Positions 50,077 through 59,626 are shown, counted from the first letter of the stretch. The stretch is DNA of 64,000 bases from an uncultured Collinsella sp. (GCA_900541065.1 UQIE01000006.1:1-64000), one strand, 5' to 3'. Numbers and translations are program-made. The notes: generated by a model from the sequence alone, not told the origin.

Positions 50077-51693
50077 ATGACCGCAAAAAAGAAGTTCAAT
50101 TTCAAAGCGCCGTTGGAGGTGTTCGCGAAGTCGATCGTTCAGCCGATGATGTATCTTTCGGTTGCCGGCATCCTGCTCATCGTGGGCATCATTCTGACCA
50201 ACAAGACCATTTGCGCTTTGGTCCCCGTACTGGGCTCCGGTCCGTTCCAGCTTGTGGGCGCCGTTGTCTATCAGTCGCTGATGTTTATCATCAACAACCT
50301 CTCGATTCTGTTCTGCGTGGGCATCGCCGGCGCCATGGCAAAGAAGAACAAGGGCCATGCTTCGCTGATTGCCCTGATGTCGTTCTTCCTGTTCCTGCAG
50401 GCTAACAACATCGTGCTCAACGCCACCGGCTCTCTTGCCGATGCGAGCGGCATGCTCGGTCTTACCGGAACCGGCCAGGCCACCGTTATGGGCATTCAGG
50501 TGCTCGATACCGGCGTGTTCGGCGGCATTATTCTCGGTTGCATCACCGGTGCCGTGTTTAACAAGTACTCGAACAAGCAGTTCCCCATTGCCCTTTCGAT
50601 GTTCTCGGGCGTTCGCTTCCCGTTCCTGATCATGATCATCATTTCCTGGATCATGGGCGCTGGCTTCTGCATCGTTTGGCCTCCGGTTCAGGGCGCCATC
50701 TCCTCCGTTGCCGGCATCATTAAGGAGTCGGGCAACATCGGTCTGTTTATCTACGGTATGCTCAACAAGCTGCTCGTTCCCACCGGTCTGCACCACCTCA
50801 TCTACACCCCGTTCCAGTTCTCCGATGTGGGTGGCACCCTGACGCTGGGCGATCAGGTTATCGCCGGCGCCTACCCCATCCGTGTCGCCGAGATGGCAAT
50901 GACGGGCCAGCCCTTCTCCGATAGCACCTACTTCAACAGCTACACCTTCAACAACCTGTGGCCCTACATCGGTATCGGTCTCGCCTTTATCGTCACCGCT
51001 TACAAGGGGAACAAGGATAAGACCAAGGCCGTTATCATCCCGCTGATCATCACCGCCGTGCTCTCCTGTGTCACCGAGCCCATGGACTTCCTCTTTGTCT
51101 TTGCCGCTCCCGTGCTCTTTGTCGTTCACTCGGTTCTTTCCGGCATCTTCCTGGTCCTGCTCAAGGTCCTCTCCGTGCCCGCTTCGACTGCAGGCGGCAT
51201 CATCAACATCGTGGTTTCCAACCTGGTCCTCGGTGTCGACAAGACCAACTGGCCGGTTATGCTGGTGCTTGGAGTCGTCAACGCCGCTCTGTACTTCTTC
51301 CTCTTCACCTTCCTCATCAAGAAGCTCAACCTCCACACGCCTGGTCGCGAGGAGGAGTCCGAGCTCGCCGAGTCCGTTGCCGAGGGCGAGGCCGCCGCGT
51401 CTGTCGCGGTGAAGCAGGGCGCTGTTGCCGCGGCTCCCGCAGAGGGCGTCGATGCAGGTATTGCCGACCTGGTCGCAGGTCTTGGTGGCAAGGACAACAT
51501 CGAGGAGCTCGAGAACTGCTTTACGCGTCTCCGCGTGAACGTTAAGAACCCGGACCTCATCAATGAGGACCTCATCAACCACGTGCCCAACAGCGGCATC
51601 AACCGCAACGGCAATAATACCCAGATCATCTTTGGCATGAAGGTCGCCGAGATGCGCGACAAGGTCGAAAACGCAATTGAGAAGGAGCAGTAA
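50077..51693 (+). CDS. PTS EIICB component, alpha-glucoside/maltose type
   Basis: A 538-residue membrane protein. About ten hydrophobic segments (residues 15-420) form the EIIC channel, with the substrate-binding stretch LVPTGLHHLIYTPFQF. A flexible Ala/Glu linker leads to the EIIB domain, whose phosphorylation site is Cys481 in LENCFTRLRVN. It takes up and phosphorylates a glucoside; the adjacent GH4 enzyme points to maltose or another alpha-glucoside. GGGGAG lies 8 bases before ATG 50077. It is separated from the antiterminator gene by 99 bp containing a GTGCCC/GGGCAC stem. Confidence 0.92.
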   Translation: MTAKKKFNFKAPLEVFAKSIVQPMMYLSVAGILLIVGIILTNKTICALVPVLGSGPFQLVGAVVYQSLMFIINNLSILFCVGIAGAMAKKNKGHASLIALMSFFLFLQANNIVLNATGSLADASGMLGLTGTGQATVMGIQVLDTGVFGGIILGCITGAVFNKYSNKQFPIALSMFSGVRFPFLIMIIISWIMGAGFCIVWPPVQGAISSVAGIIKESGNIGLFIYGMLNKLLVPTGLHHLIYTPFQFSDVGGTLTLGDQVIAGAYPIRVAEMAMTGQPFSDSTYFNSYTFNNLWPYIGIGLAFIVTAYKGNKDKTKAVIIPLIITAVLSCVTEPMDFLFVFAAPVLFVVHSVLSGIFLVLLKVLSVPASTAGGIINIVVSNLVLGVDKTNWPVMLVLGVVNAALYFFLFTFLIKKLNLHTPGREEESELAESVAEGEAAASVAVKQGAVAAAPAEGVDAGIADLVAGLGGKDNIEELENCFTRLRVNVKNPDLINEDLINHVPNSGINRNGNNTQIIFGMKVAEMRDKVENAIEKEQ

Positions 51694-51696
51694 ACA

Positions 51697-53079
51697 ATGA
51701 TCATTACTCTGTGTGGTGGCGGATCCACCTTTACCCCCGGCATCGTCAAGTCCATCGCCCTGCGCAAGGACGAGCTCGACGTTGACGAGATTCGTCTGTA
51801 CGACATCAACGAGGAGCGCCAGCGCAAGATCGGCGTGCTCGTGGACTGGATTTTGCACGAGGACCTCGGCCTGGACATCAAGCTCACGGTGACCACCGAC
51901 AAGGAGACGGCTTTTACCGACGCGAGCTTCGTGTTTGCCCAGATGCGCGTGGGCGGCTACGCCATGCGCGAGCAGGACGAGAAGATTCCGCTGCGTCACG
52001 GCTGCGTGGGTCAGGAGACTTGCGGTTGCGGCGGCCTTGCCTACGGCATGCGCACCATCTTCCCCATGGTCGAGCTGATCGATGACGTTGAGAAGTACGC
52101 CAAGAAGGACTACTGGATTCTCAACTACTCCAACCCCGCCGCCATCGTCTCCGAGGGCTGCCGTGTGCTGCGCCCGAACGCTCGCATCATCAACATCTGC
52201 GACATGCCGATTGCGATCATCGACGTGGTTTGCGCCGCGCTCGATATCGACAAGAAGGATGTTGAGTACGATTACTTTGGCCTCAACCACTTTGGTTGGT
52301 TCACCTCGATCCGCCACAAGGGCGAGGAGGTGCTCCCGCAGCTGCGCGAGTACATCAAGGAGCATGAGATTCTGCTGCCCGATTCGTACCTCAAGGGCAT
52401 GGGCTCGCTCATGGCAAAGAAGCCCGAGGAGGCCACCGACGAGCACCCCGAGCAGAACCGCCACACCAAGGGCAGCTGGTACTACGTCTGGAAGGGCGAG
52501 TACGAGATCATGGAGTGCTTCCCGGAGTACCTGCCCAACACGTATCTGAACTACTACCTGCAGCAGAAGGAGTTCGTCGAGCACTCCAACCCCGAGCGCA
52601 CCCGTGCTAACGAGGTTGAGGAGACGCGTGAGAAGAACCTCTTCGACGGTATCGATCACTACGAGAAGACGGGCGAGATCGACGAGAGCACGTTCTATGC
52701 GGGCAGCCACGGCGACTGGATTGCCGATCTGGCTATCGCTCTGAAGAACGACACCAAGCAGCGCTTCCTGGTCATTTGCGAGAACAAGGGCGCCATCCCC
52801 AACATGCCCTACGACGCTATGGTCGAGCTGCCTGCCTACATTGGCAAGAACGGCCCCGAGGTCATCAGCCGCGACAACATTCCGCTGTTCCAGCAGGGCC
52901 TCATGATGCAGCAGCTGAACTCCGAGAAGCTCATTGTCGAGGCTACGATCGAGGGTTCGTACGAGAAGGCGCTTAAGGCCTTTACGCTCAACAAGACTGT
53001 GCCGTCGATGAAGGTCGCCAAGGAGGTTCTCGACGACATGATCGAGGCCAACAAGGGTTACTGGCCCGAGCTTAAGTAA
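51697..53079 (+). CDS. 6-phospho-alpha-glucosidase (GH4)
   Basis: A 460-residue NAD- and Mn-dependent glycosidase that cleaves phosphorylated alpha-glucosides such as maltose 6-phosphate. The N-terminal Rossmann motif CGGGSTFTPG and the metal-site loop INICDMP (Cys168) match the GlvA/MalH group, where the CDMP motif marks alpha-specific enzymes. LNHFGWF and the HxxxK-type regions are intact. It starts three bases after the EIICB stop, so it is co-translated. A terminator ends the operon. Confidence 0.93.
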   Translation: MIITLCGGGSTFTPGIVKSIALRKDELDVDEIRLYDINEERQRKIGVLVDWILHEDLGLDIKLTVTTDKETAFTDASFVFAQMRVGGYAMREQDEKIPLRHGCVGQETCGCGGLAYGMRTIFPMVELIDDVEKYAKKDYWILNYSNPAAIVSEGCRVLRPNARIINICDMPIAIIDVVCAALDIDKKDVEYDYFGLNHFGWFTSIRHKGEEVLPQLREYIKEHEILLPDSYLKGMGSLMAKKPEEATDEHPEQNRHTKGSWYYVWKGEYEIMECFPEYLPNTYLNYYLQQKEFVEHSNPERTRANEVEETREKNLFDGIDHYEKTGEIDESTFYAGSHGDWIADLAIALKNDTKQRFLVICENKGAIPNMPYDAMVELPAYIGKNGPEVISRDNIPLFQQGLMMQQLNSEKLIVEATIEGSYEKALKAFTLNKTVPSMKVAKEVLDDMIEANKGYWPELK

Positions 53080-53112
53080 AAGCAACAGGGTCGCTGGCCG
53101 CATGCCTGAAGC

Positions 53113-53148
53113 AATGCCCCGCCCACGTGATTGCGTGGGCGGGGCATT
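53113..53148 (+). terminator. Terminator of the PTS operon
   Basis: AATGCCCCGCCCACG pairs perfectly with CGTGGGCGGGGCATT around TGATTG, followed by GTCGTTT. Confidence 0.8.
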
Positions 53149-53335
53149 GTCGTTTGGTAACGCGTTTTATCAAATATGGCATTTATCTGCGGTAATGTTC
53201 TATTTCACCGCCGAGGGTGACATTTCATACCGCCTGCCGAACTGCGTGGAGGCCTAACAACTTTATAGGTCAGTGTTGTGCGTGTAGCAACTTCGCCCGG
53301 CCTCGCCTCCGGGCTGCCGCATGAGAGGGGATCTT

Positions 53336-55168
53336 ATGGCACGACTGCACGTAATGGAACGCAGCCACGCTCAGGCTGTCATGGACGACCTGCACGATGC
53401 GCTCGGACGTCGTCTGGCGGTGAGTTCGCTCGCCCCGTGTCCCGTTGAGTTTACGGCAGCGCTCGTCAACCTGTGCTCCACCCAGAGCTGCGGCAAGTGC
53501 ACGCCCTGCCGTGTGGGCCTGAGCGCGCTGAGCGACCTGCTCGCCGATGTGCTCGAAGGCCGCGCCGACGAGTCCACGCTCAATCTGATTGAGCGCACCG
53601 CCCGCACCATCTATCTTTCGAGCGACTGCGCCATCGGTTACGAGGCCGGCGCCATGGCGCTTACGGCTATCCGCGGTTTCCGCGACGACTTTGAGCACCA
53701 CATCCGCGAGCACTCCTGTGGCTTTGACCGCGAGGCCCGCGTCCCGTGCGTCTCGGGCTGCCCGGCGCACGTCGACATTCCCGGTTACATTTCGCTCGTC
53801 GAGGCCGGCCGCTATGCCGATGCCGTCAAGGTCATCCGCAAGAACAACCCGCTGCCGCTCGTCTGCGGTTTGGTGTGCGAGCATCCCTGCGAGATGCACT
53901 GCCGTCGCGGCATGGTCGACGATCCCATGAACATCCTCGCCCTCAAGCGTTTTGCCGTTGAGCACAGCGACCTCAACGATTACAAGCCCAGCGTGGCCGA
54001 CAACACCGGCAAGCGCATCGCCGTGATCGGCGGCGGCCCGGCCGGCCTTTCCTGTGCCTACTACCTGGCCGTGATGGGCCATAAGGTGACCATCTTTGAG
54101 CAGCGCCACCACCTGGGCGGCATGCTGCGCTATGGCATTCCCAGCTACCGTCTGCCGCGCGAGCGCCTGCAGGCCGAGATCGACTGGATCTTGAGCGCCG
54201 GCATCAACGTTGAGCTCGATCACTCCGTGAACGGCGAGGAGCTCGCTCGCCTGCGCGACGAGTTCGATGCCGTCTACCTGGCCATCGGTGCCCATAGCGA
54301 CAAGAAGCTCGGCCTTCCGGGTGAAGAGGCGCCCGGCGTGGAGTCGGCCGTCAAGATGCTGCGCGCCATCGGCGACGACGAGCTGCCCGACCTGAGCGGT
54401 CAGCGCGTGTGCGTCATCGGCGGCGGCAACGTGGCCATGGACGTGGCGCGCTCTGCCGTGCGCTGCGGTGCCGAAAAGGTGAGCATCGTCTACCGCCGTC
54501 GCATCTGCGACATGACGGCCCAGGATGCCGAGATTGCCGGCGCCCAGGCCGAGGGCTGCGAGGTTCTTGAGCTCACCGCACCGCTCGCTATTGAGACGGG
54601 CGAAGATGGTCGCGTGAGTGGTCTGCGCGTGCAGCCGCAGATTATCGGCGAGCCCCGTCGTGGGCGCCCGGCCCCGCGTGCCGCCGCGACGCCCGAGCGC
54701 GTCATTCCCTGCGAGCGCGTGTTTGTTGCCATTGGTCAGGACATCGATTCCAAGCCGTTTGAGGAGATGGGCATCGCCTGCAAGTGGGGCTGCGTCGTCA
54801 CCGATTCGGACGGCGCCGTGCCTAACTTCGACGGCCTCTTTAGCGGCGGTGACTGCCAGACCGGTCCCGCCACCGTCATCCGGGCCATCAACGCCGGCCG
54901 CGTTGCTTCGGCAAATATCGACCGCTACCTGGGCTTTGACCACAAGATCAAGCTCGACGTTGAGCTGCCGACCGTGCAGTTTAAGGGCAAGCACGAGTGC
55001 GGCCGCTGCGAGCTGGGCGAGCGCGAGGCCGGCGAGCGCATCCACGATTGGAATCTGGTCGAGCAGGGCCTTACCGAGGAGGAGGCACGCCAGGAGGCAA
55101 GCCGCTGCCTGCGTTGCGACCACTTTGGCTTTGGCGCGTTCCGCGGAGGGAGGAACCTGGAATGGTAG
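53336..55168 (+). CDS. FAD-dependent oxidoreductase with NuoF-like Fe-S start, hydrogenase partner
   Basis: A 610-residue protein. Residues 1-115 contain a NuoF/HydB-like 4Fe-4S motif (CSTQSCGKCTPCRVG), but the FMN-binding part of NuoF is absent. From about residue 130 the protein is GltD-like: Cys motifs CVSGCPAH and CGLVCEHPCEMHCRRG, FAD site VIGGGPAGLSCAYYLAVMG near 230 and NAD(P) site VIGGGNVAMDVARSAVRCG near 360. CGRCELGE and CLRCDHFG near the C-terminus may hold a further cluster. It should link NAD(P)H to the [FeFe] hydrogenase whose gene overlaps it by 7 bases. AGAGGGGA precedes ATG 53336. Confidence 0.87.
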   Translation: MARLHVMERSHAQAVMDDLHDALGRRLAVSSLAPCPVEFTAALVNLCSTQSCGKCTPCRVGLSALSDLLADVLEGRADESTLNLIERTARTIYLSSDCAIGYEAGAMALTAIRGFRDDFEHHIREHSCGFDREARVPCVSGCPAHVDIPGYISLVEAGRYADAVKVIRKNNPLPLVCGLVCEHPCEMHCRRGMVDDPMNILALKRFAVEHSDLNDYKPSVADNTGKRIAVIGGGPAGLSCAYYLAVMGHKVTIFEQRHHLGGMLRYGIPSYRLPRERLQAEIDWILSAGINVELDHSVNGEELARLRDEFDAVYLAIGAHSDKKLGLPGEEAPGVESAVKMLRAIGDDELPDLSGQRVCVIGGGNVAMDVARSAVRCGAEKVSIVYRRRICDMTAQDAEIAGAQAEGCEVLELTAPLAIETGEDGRVSGLRVQPQIIGEPRRGRPAPRAAATPERVIPCERVFVAIGQDIDSKPFEEMGIACKWGCVVTDSDGAVPNFDGLFSGGDCQTGPATVIRAINAGRVASANIDRYLGFDHKIKLDVELPTVQFKGKHECGRCELGEREAGERIHDWNLVEQGLTEEEARQEASRCLRCDHFGFGAFRGGRNLEW

Positions 55169-56973
55169 AGCCCAACAACCCCACTGTCAGCGACAACACC
55201 GAAAGCGGAGCACTCAATATGGTCAAGCTCACTATCGATAATTGCGAGGTCATGGTACCCGAGCACACCACGATCCTGGACGCGGCCAAGTCCGCCGGCA
55301 TCCAGATTCCCACCCTGTGCTACCTGCGCGATCTAAACGAGATCGGCGGTTGCCGCGTGTGCGTGGTCGAGGTTGAGGGCTGCGACCAGCTGGTTGCCGC
55401 CTGCAACAACTACGTGCTCGACGGCATGGTGGTCCACACTAACAGCCCCAAGGCCCGCGAGGCGCGTCGCACCAACGTGCAGCTGCTGCTGTCCCAGCAC
55501 GACTCGCGCTGTACGAGCTGCGTGCGCAGTGGTAACTGCAACCTGCAGACCATCGCCAACGACCTGGGCATCTTCTATCTGCCGTACGAGCAGCACCTGG
55601 CGCGCGAGGGCTGGGATTTCGATTTCCCCATCATCCGCGATAACGACAAGTGCATCAAATGCATGCGCTGCATCAAGGTGTGCGAGAGCGTGCAGGGCTT
55701 AGGGATTTGGGATCTGACCAACCGCGCCACGCATACCGCCGTGGGCACCCGCGGGCGTGCGCCGATCGGCAAGACCGATTGCGTCGCGTGCGGCCAGTGC
55801 ATCACGCATTGCCCGACGGGCGCCCTGCGCGAGCGTGACGATACCGAGACCGTGTTCGATGCCATCGCCGATCCCGACAAGATCGTGCTGGTGCAGATTG
55901 CGCCGGCCGTGCGTAGCGCCTGGGGCGAGGAGCTCGGCATTCCGCGCGAGGAGGCTACTGTCGAGCGCCTGGCTTGTGCGCTGCGCCGCGTGGGCTTTGA
56001 GTACGTGTTCGATACCGATTTCTCGGCCGACCTCACCATTATGGAGGAGGGCTCCGAGCTGCTCGAGCGCCTGGGTAAGGCCGCCAAGGGCGAGGGCGAC
56101 AGCCGCAGCTGGCCCATGTTCACGAGCTGCTGCCCGGGCTGGGTACGCTTTGTGAAGGCGCGCTACCCGGAGTTTGTCGACAGCCTGTCCACGTCCAAGT
56201 CGCCGCAGCAGATGTTTGGCGCCATCGCCAAGACCTACTACGCCAAGGTGCTGGGCGTGGAGCCCGAGCGTCTGTTTGTGGTGTCCGTGATGCCGTGCAC
56301 GGCCAAGAAGGCCGAGTGCGCGCTGCCGAGCATGGTGGGCGAGGACGGCACGCCCGATGTGGACGTTGCGCTGACGGTGCGCGAGACGGTGCGCATGATC
56401 CGCGCGAGCCACGTGAGCGTCGACACGCTGGTTGAGGAGCCGCTCGACACGCCGCTGGGCTTTGGCACGGGCGCGGGTGTGATCTTTGGCGCCACGGGCG
56501 GCGTGATGGAGGCTGCCGTGCGTTCGGCCTATTACCTGGTGACGGGCAAGAACCCCGACGCCGACTTCTTTACCGATGTGCGCGGCCTGGACGGCTGGAA
56601 GGAGGCCGTGGCCGGTATCGATGGCACCAAGGTGCGCGTCGCCGTGGCGCACGGGCTAGGCAACGCCGCCCGTCTGCTCGACGCGATTCGCGACGGCCGC
56701 GTGAGCTATGACTTCGTTGAGGTCATGGCATGCCCGGGCGGCTGCGTCGGTGGCGGCGGTCAGCCCATCCACGACGGCTGCGAGCTGGCAGCCGAGCGCG
56801 GTCAGGTGCTGTGGGGTCTGGATGCCGCTGCGGACATTCGCTTCTCGCACGAGAATCCCGATGTCCAGGCGTGCTACCGCGAGTTCTTGGGCGAGCCGCT
56901 CTCGCCGCTGGCCGAGGAGCTGCTGCATACCGACCATCACGCATGGACGATGCCTAACGAGGGGACGTGCTAG
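55162..56973 (+). CDS. hydA: [FeFe] hydrogenase catalytic subunit
   Basis: A 603-residue enzyme for reversible H2 production. Modules in order: a 2Fe-2S domain (CYLRDLNEIGGCRVC), a His/Cys cluster (HDSRCTSCVRSGNCNLQ), two 4Fe-4S clusters (CIKCMRCIKVC; CVACGQCITHCP), then the H-cluster domain. All three H-cluster signatures are present: TSCCPGW near 320, MPCTAKKAE near 377 and VMACPGGCVGGGGQP near 521. A GltD-like partner next door fits the group A2 class of the hydrogenase classification. ATG 55162, which overlaps the previous stop and has GGAGGGAGG upstream, is chosen; ATG 55219 is an alternative. Confidence 0.94.
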   Translation: MVEPNNPTVSDNTESGALNMVKLTIDNCEVMVPEHTTILDAAKSAGIQIPTLCYLRDLNEIGGCRVCVVEVEGCDQLVAACNNYVLDGMVVHTNSPKAREARRTNVQLLLSQHDSRCTSCVRSGNCNLQTIANDLGIFYLPYEQHLAREGWDFDFPIIRDNDKCIKCMRCIKVCESVQGLGIWDLTNRATHTAVGTRGRAPIGKTDCVACGQCITHCPTGALRERDDTETVFDAIADPDKIVLVQIAPAVRSAWGEELGIPREEATVERLACALRRVGFEYVFDTDFSADLTIMEEGSELLERLGKAAKGEGDSRSWPMFTSCCPGWVRFVKARYPEFVDSLSTSKSPQQMFGAIAKTYYAKVLGVEPERLFVVSVMPCTAKKAECALPSMVGEDGTPDVDVALTVRETVRMIRASHVSVDTLVEEPLDTPLGFGTGAGVIFGATGGVMEAAVRSAYYLVTGKNPDADFFTDVRGLDGWKEAVAGIDGTKVRVAVAHGLGNAARLLDAIRDGRVSYDFVEVMACPGGCVGGGGQPIHDGCELAAERGQVLWGLDAAADIRFSHENPDVQACYREFLGEPLSPLAEELLHTDHHAWTMPNEGTC

Positions 56974-56975
56974 CG

Positions 56976-58031
56976 ATGCGCGCGTTTGATTTTGAGATGT
57001 CGCGCCGGGGGTTTGCCTCGGCGCTCGCCGCGGGCGCCCTGTCGCTTGCGCTCGCGGGCTGTGGCGGCGGGGCTGCCGGTACCGGGTCCGCCGCGGGCTC
57101 GGCTGCCACGGACGGCGCCGGTGCTGCTGCAGAGCCGGTCGAGGTGCACGTCGCCTCGCTCAAGGGGCCGACCTCGATTGGTCTGGTGCAGTTTATGGAC
57201 CGGGCGGCCGATGGTGCCACGGACAACGAGTTCGACTTTGCGATCAACACCGCCGCCGACGAGATTGTGCCCAAGGTCATTCAGGGCGATATCGACATTG
57301 CCCTGGTGCCGGCCAACGTGGCGAGCGTGCTCTACAACAAGACCGAGGGCGCGGTGCAGGTCATCGACATCAACACGCTGGGCGTGCTGAACGTGGTGAC
57401 GGGCGACGCGAGTGTGACCTCGTTTGGCGATCTGGCGGGTCGCACCGTCTACATGACGGGCAAGGGCACCACGCCAGAGTACGTCATGAACTACCTGCTG
57501 GAGCGCGCGGGCCTGACCGGCCAGGTGGCGCTCGAGTTTAAGAGCGAGCCCACCGAGGTGCTGTCGGCCCTGCTTGCCGACCCGTCCGCCGTGGGCGTGC
57601 TGCCGGAGCCGTTCAAGACCGCTGCCATCGCCAAGAGCGAGGGCAAGCTGTCGGCACCGGTGAGCCTGACTGATGTGTGGGACGAACTGGCGGGTGACAC
57701 GGGCTCCCGTTTGCTGACGGGCGTGACCGTGGTGCGCCGTGCCTTTGCCGAGGAGCATCCCGAGGCCGTGACGGAATTCTTGAGCTGCCATGCGGCGAGC
57801 GTGAAGGCCGTGAACGCGGCGCCGGCGGACTGGGCGCAGGCCGTGGTCGATGCAGGCATCGTGGATAACGCCACGATTGCCGAAAAGGCGATTCCCGGGT
57901 GCATGCTCGTGCGCCAGACGGGGAAGGATATGAAGGCGGCGCTCGGTGGGTACCTGCAGGTGCTGGCCGATGCGGACGCGAGCGCCGTGGGTGGCAAGCT
58001 CCCGGCTGACGATTTCTACTACATGGAGTAG
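56976..58031 (+). CDS. ABC transporter substrate-binding lipoprotein
   Basis: A 351-residue protein. The N-terminus has a twin-Arg-like start (MSRRGF) and a hydrophobic stretch ending LALAGCGGG, a lipobox whose Cys would be lipid-anchored. The rest resembles NMT1/ThiY/SsuA-type binding proteins (GDIDIALVPANVASVLYN; GVLPEPFKTAAI; TGVTVVRRAFAEEHPEAVTEFL). The substrate is not evident. It starts two bases after hydA and ends three bases before the permease-ATPase gene. This places a transporter in the hydrogenase operon. Confidence 0.87.
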   Translation: MRAFDFEMSRRGFASALAAGALSLALAGCGGGAAGTGSAAGSAATDGAGAAAEPVEVHVASLKGPTSIGLVQFMDRAADGATDNEFDFAINTAADEIVPKVIQGDIDIALVPANVASVLYNKTEGAVQVIDINTLGVLNVVTGDASVTSFGDLAGRTVYMTGKGTTPEYVMNYLLERAGLTGQVALEFKSEPTEVLSALLADPSAVGVLPEPFKTAAIAKSEGKLSAPVSLTDVWDELAGDTGSRLLTGVTVVRRAFAEEHPEAVTEFLSCHAASVKAVNAAPADWAQAVVDAGIVDNATIAEKAIPGCMLVRQTGKDMKAALGGYLQVLADADASAVGGKLPADDFYYME

Positions 58032-58034
58032 CCC

Positions 58035-59411
58035 GTGCGTGCGTTTGCTCGACAAATGACGGAGCGTATGAAGGCGGTGGCGGCAGCAGGTGCCGTCGCC
58101 GCCTTTTGGCTTGCCGCGTGGATGCTGGTGGCGGCGCTGGTGGCGCAGCCGTTGATCTTGCCTGGGCCGGGTGTTGTTGCCCTGGCGCTGCTGCGCCTGG
58201 TGCGCGATGGCGGTACCTGGGCGATTTTGGCGGGCTCGGGCGCGCGAATACTGGGCGGGCTGGCGCTTGCCGCGGCGTGTGGTGGCGTGCTTGCCGGGAT
58301 TTCGTCACGTTCGCGGGCGTTTGCGCACCTGGTGGCTCCGGCACTGTCGTTTGTAAAGGCGACGCCGGTCGCCTGCGTGGTGGTCCTGCTGCTCATTTGG
58401 CTGGGGTCGGCGCGCGTGAGCATCGCGGCGGTCTTTTTGATGGCGCTGCCGGGCGTGTATTTTTCGCTGGCCGAGGGCTTGGCACAAGTGGATAAACCGC
58501 TGGAGCAGATGTTCCGTCTGCATGGCGTGCGCGGCTGGCGCCTGTTTTGCGTCCATACCTGGCGCGAGGTGCTGCCGTTTGTGCTTTCGTGCGCCCGCGC
58601 CGTGATCGGCATGAGCTGGAAGGCCGGCGTGGCAGCCGAGCTGATCGGCATGGCGGTGGGCACCGTGGGTGAGCGCATCTATCAGGCAAAGCTTTTGATT
58701 GAGACGGCTGATCTGCTGGCGTGGACCGTGTTGGTCGTAGCCGCCTCGTGGGCGTGTGAGCGCGTGCTGGTGTGGCTTCTGCGGGTTTCGGGGCCCGTGG
58801 CGTGGCGCGCGGCCGTGCGGGCGCATGGGCATGGACTGCGCGGGCGTGCGGGGGCTGCGAGCGATGGCGCTGCGGCGGAGCTTGCGCTTGCCGTGGGCGA
58901 TCGCGCGCCGTGGGCTCCGGCACTGGACGGTCTGGCGCTCAACGTGCCCGCGGGCGGGCGTATCTGTGTGATGGGTGCTTCGGGTGCGGGCAAGTCGACG
59001 CTGCTTGCGCTAGCGGCGGGGGAGTCCGCGCCGTGCTCGATGGTGTTTCAGGATGCACGCTTGGTCGAATCCGCCTCGGCGCTGGATAACGTGTTGGTGT
59101 GCGCCGATGCGCGCGTGGATGCTTCGAGCGCCGCGGCATTGCTGTGCCTGCTGGTGCCAGGGATCGACGTGCATGCTCGCGTGGCCGAGCTTTCGGGCGG
59201 GCAGCGCCGTCGCGTCGAGATCGCTCGAGTCCTGCTGTGCCCGGGCGGCGCCGTTATTCTGGACGAGCCCTTTACCGGTCTAGATACCGCCGCACGCGAC
59301 GCATGCGCCGAGGCTGTGCTCGACCTGCTCGACGGCCGTATGCTGTTGCTTGCCACGCACGATGTCGCCGACGCTCAGGCCCTCGATATCTCGGACATCA
59401 CCACGCTCTAA
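58035..59411 (+). CDS. ABC transporter permease fused to ATPase
   Basis: A 458-residue fusion. Residues about 10-255 are a binding-protein-dependent permease of the SsuC/ThiX type (five or six helices; WREVLPFVLSCARAVIGMSWKAGVAAELIG is the EAA-loop region). Residues about 285-458 are an ABC ATPase: GASGAGKST, Q-loop MVFQDARL, signature LSGGQRRRVEIAR, Walker B VILDEPFTGLD and H-loop ATHD. The distance from Walker A to the Q-loop is unusually short. Normally these are two genes. The start is GTG 58035, with ATG 58056 as alternative. It is the last gene of the hydrogenase operon. Confidence 0.88.
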   Translation: MRAFARQMTERMKAVAAAGAVAAFWLAAWMLVAALVAQPLILPGPGVVALALLRLVRDGGTWAILAGSGARILGGLALAAACGGVLAGISSRSRAFAHLVAPALSFVKATPVACVVVLLLIWLGSARVSIAAVFLMALPGVYFSLAEGLAQVDKPLEQMFRLHGVRGWRLFCVHTWREVLPFVLSCARAVIGMSWKAGVAAELIGMAVGTVGERIYQAKLLIETADLLAWTVLVVAASWACERVLVWLLRVSGPVAWRAAVRAHGHGLRGRAGAASDGAAAELALAVGDRAPWAPALDGLALNVPAGGRICVMGASGAGKSTLLALAAGESAPCSMVFQDARLVESASALDNVLVCADARVDASSAAALLCLLVPGIDVHARVAELSGGQRRRVEIARVLLCPGGAVILDEPFTGLDTAARDACAEAVLDLLDGRMLLLATHDVADAQALDISDITTL

Positions 59412-59486
59412 AAACTAACTCAGCAACAAAATGATCCATTTTCCTCCGTCCCCATGGGGTCGGGTGTGGTATTCTATCTGCGGGGT

Positions 59487-59511
59487 AATACTTAGGAATA
59501 CCAAGTAATAC
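59487..59511 (+). promoter_or_regulatory. Direct-repeat operator of the antitoxin gene
   Basis: AATAC occurs at 59487-59491, 59497-59501 and 59507-59511, exactly 10 bp apart, and its reverse complement GTATT at 59469-59473. Repeats with helical spacing are typical operators of ribbon-helix-helix antitoxins, and the gene 115 bp downstream encodes one. Confidence 0.5.
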
Positions 59512-59626
59512 CAACGCTGCAGAAACAAACTCCGGATGCGGGCCAATCGGGTTGCCTTCACAGCCCGTCGCCCAGCCGCGTGGCCCGCATCTATCCGCAC
59601 TACCGTCGTTTCAAAAAGGAAGCGCC

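Noticed and set aside
50017..53103. A 1028-codon minus-strand frame opposite the EIICB and GH4 genes
   Set aside because: Same cause: codon bias of the real plus-strand genes leaves the complement open. The predicted protein is low-complexity and lacks domains.
53180..53220. Fifth family B copy (TCTATTTCACCGCC)
   Set aside because: Only part of one arm matches and the partner arm is missing, so it may be chance.
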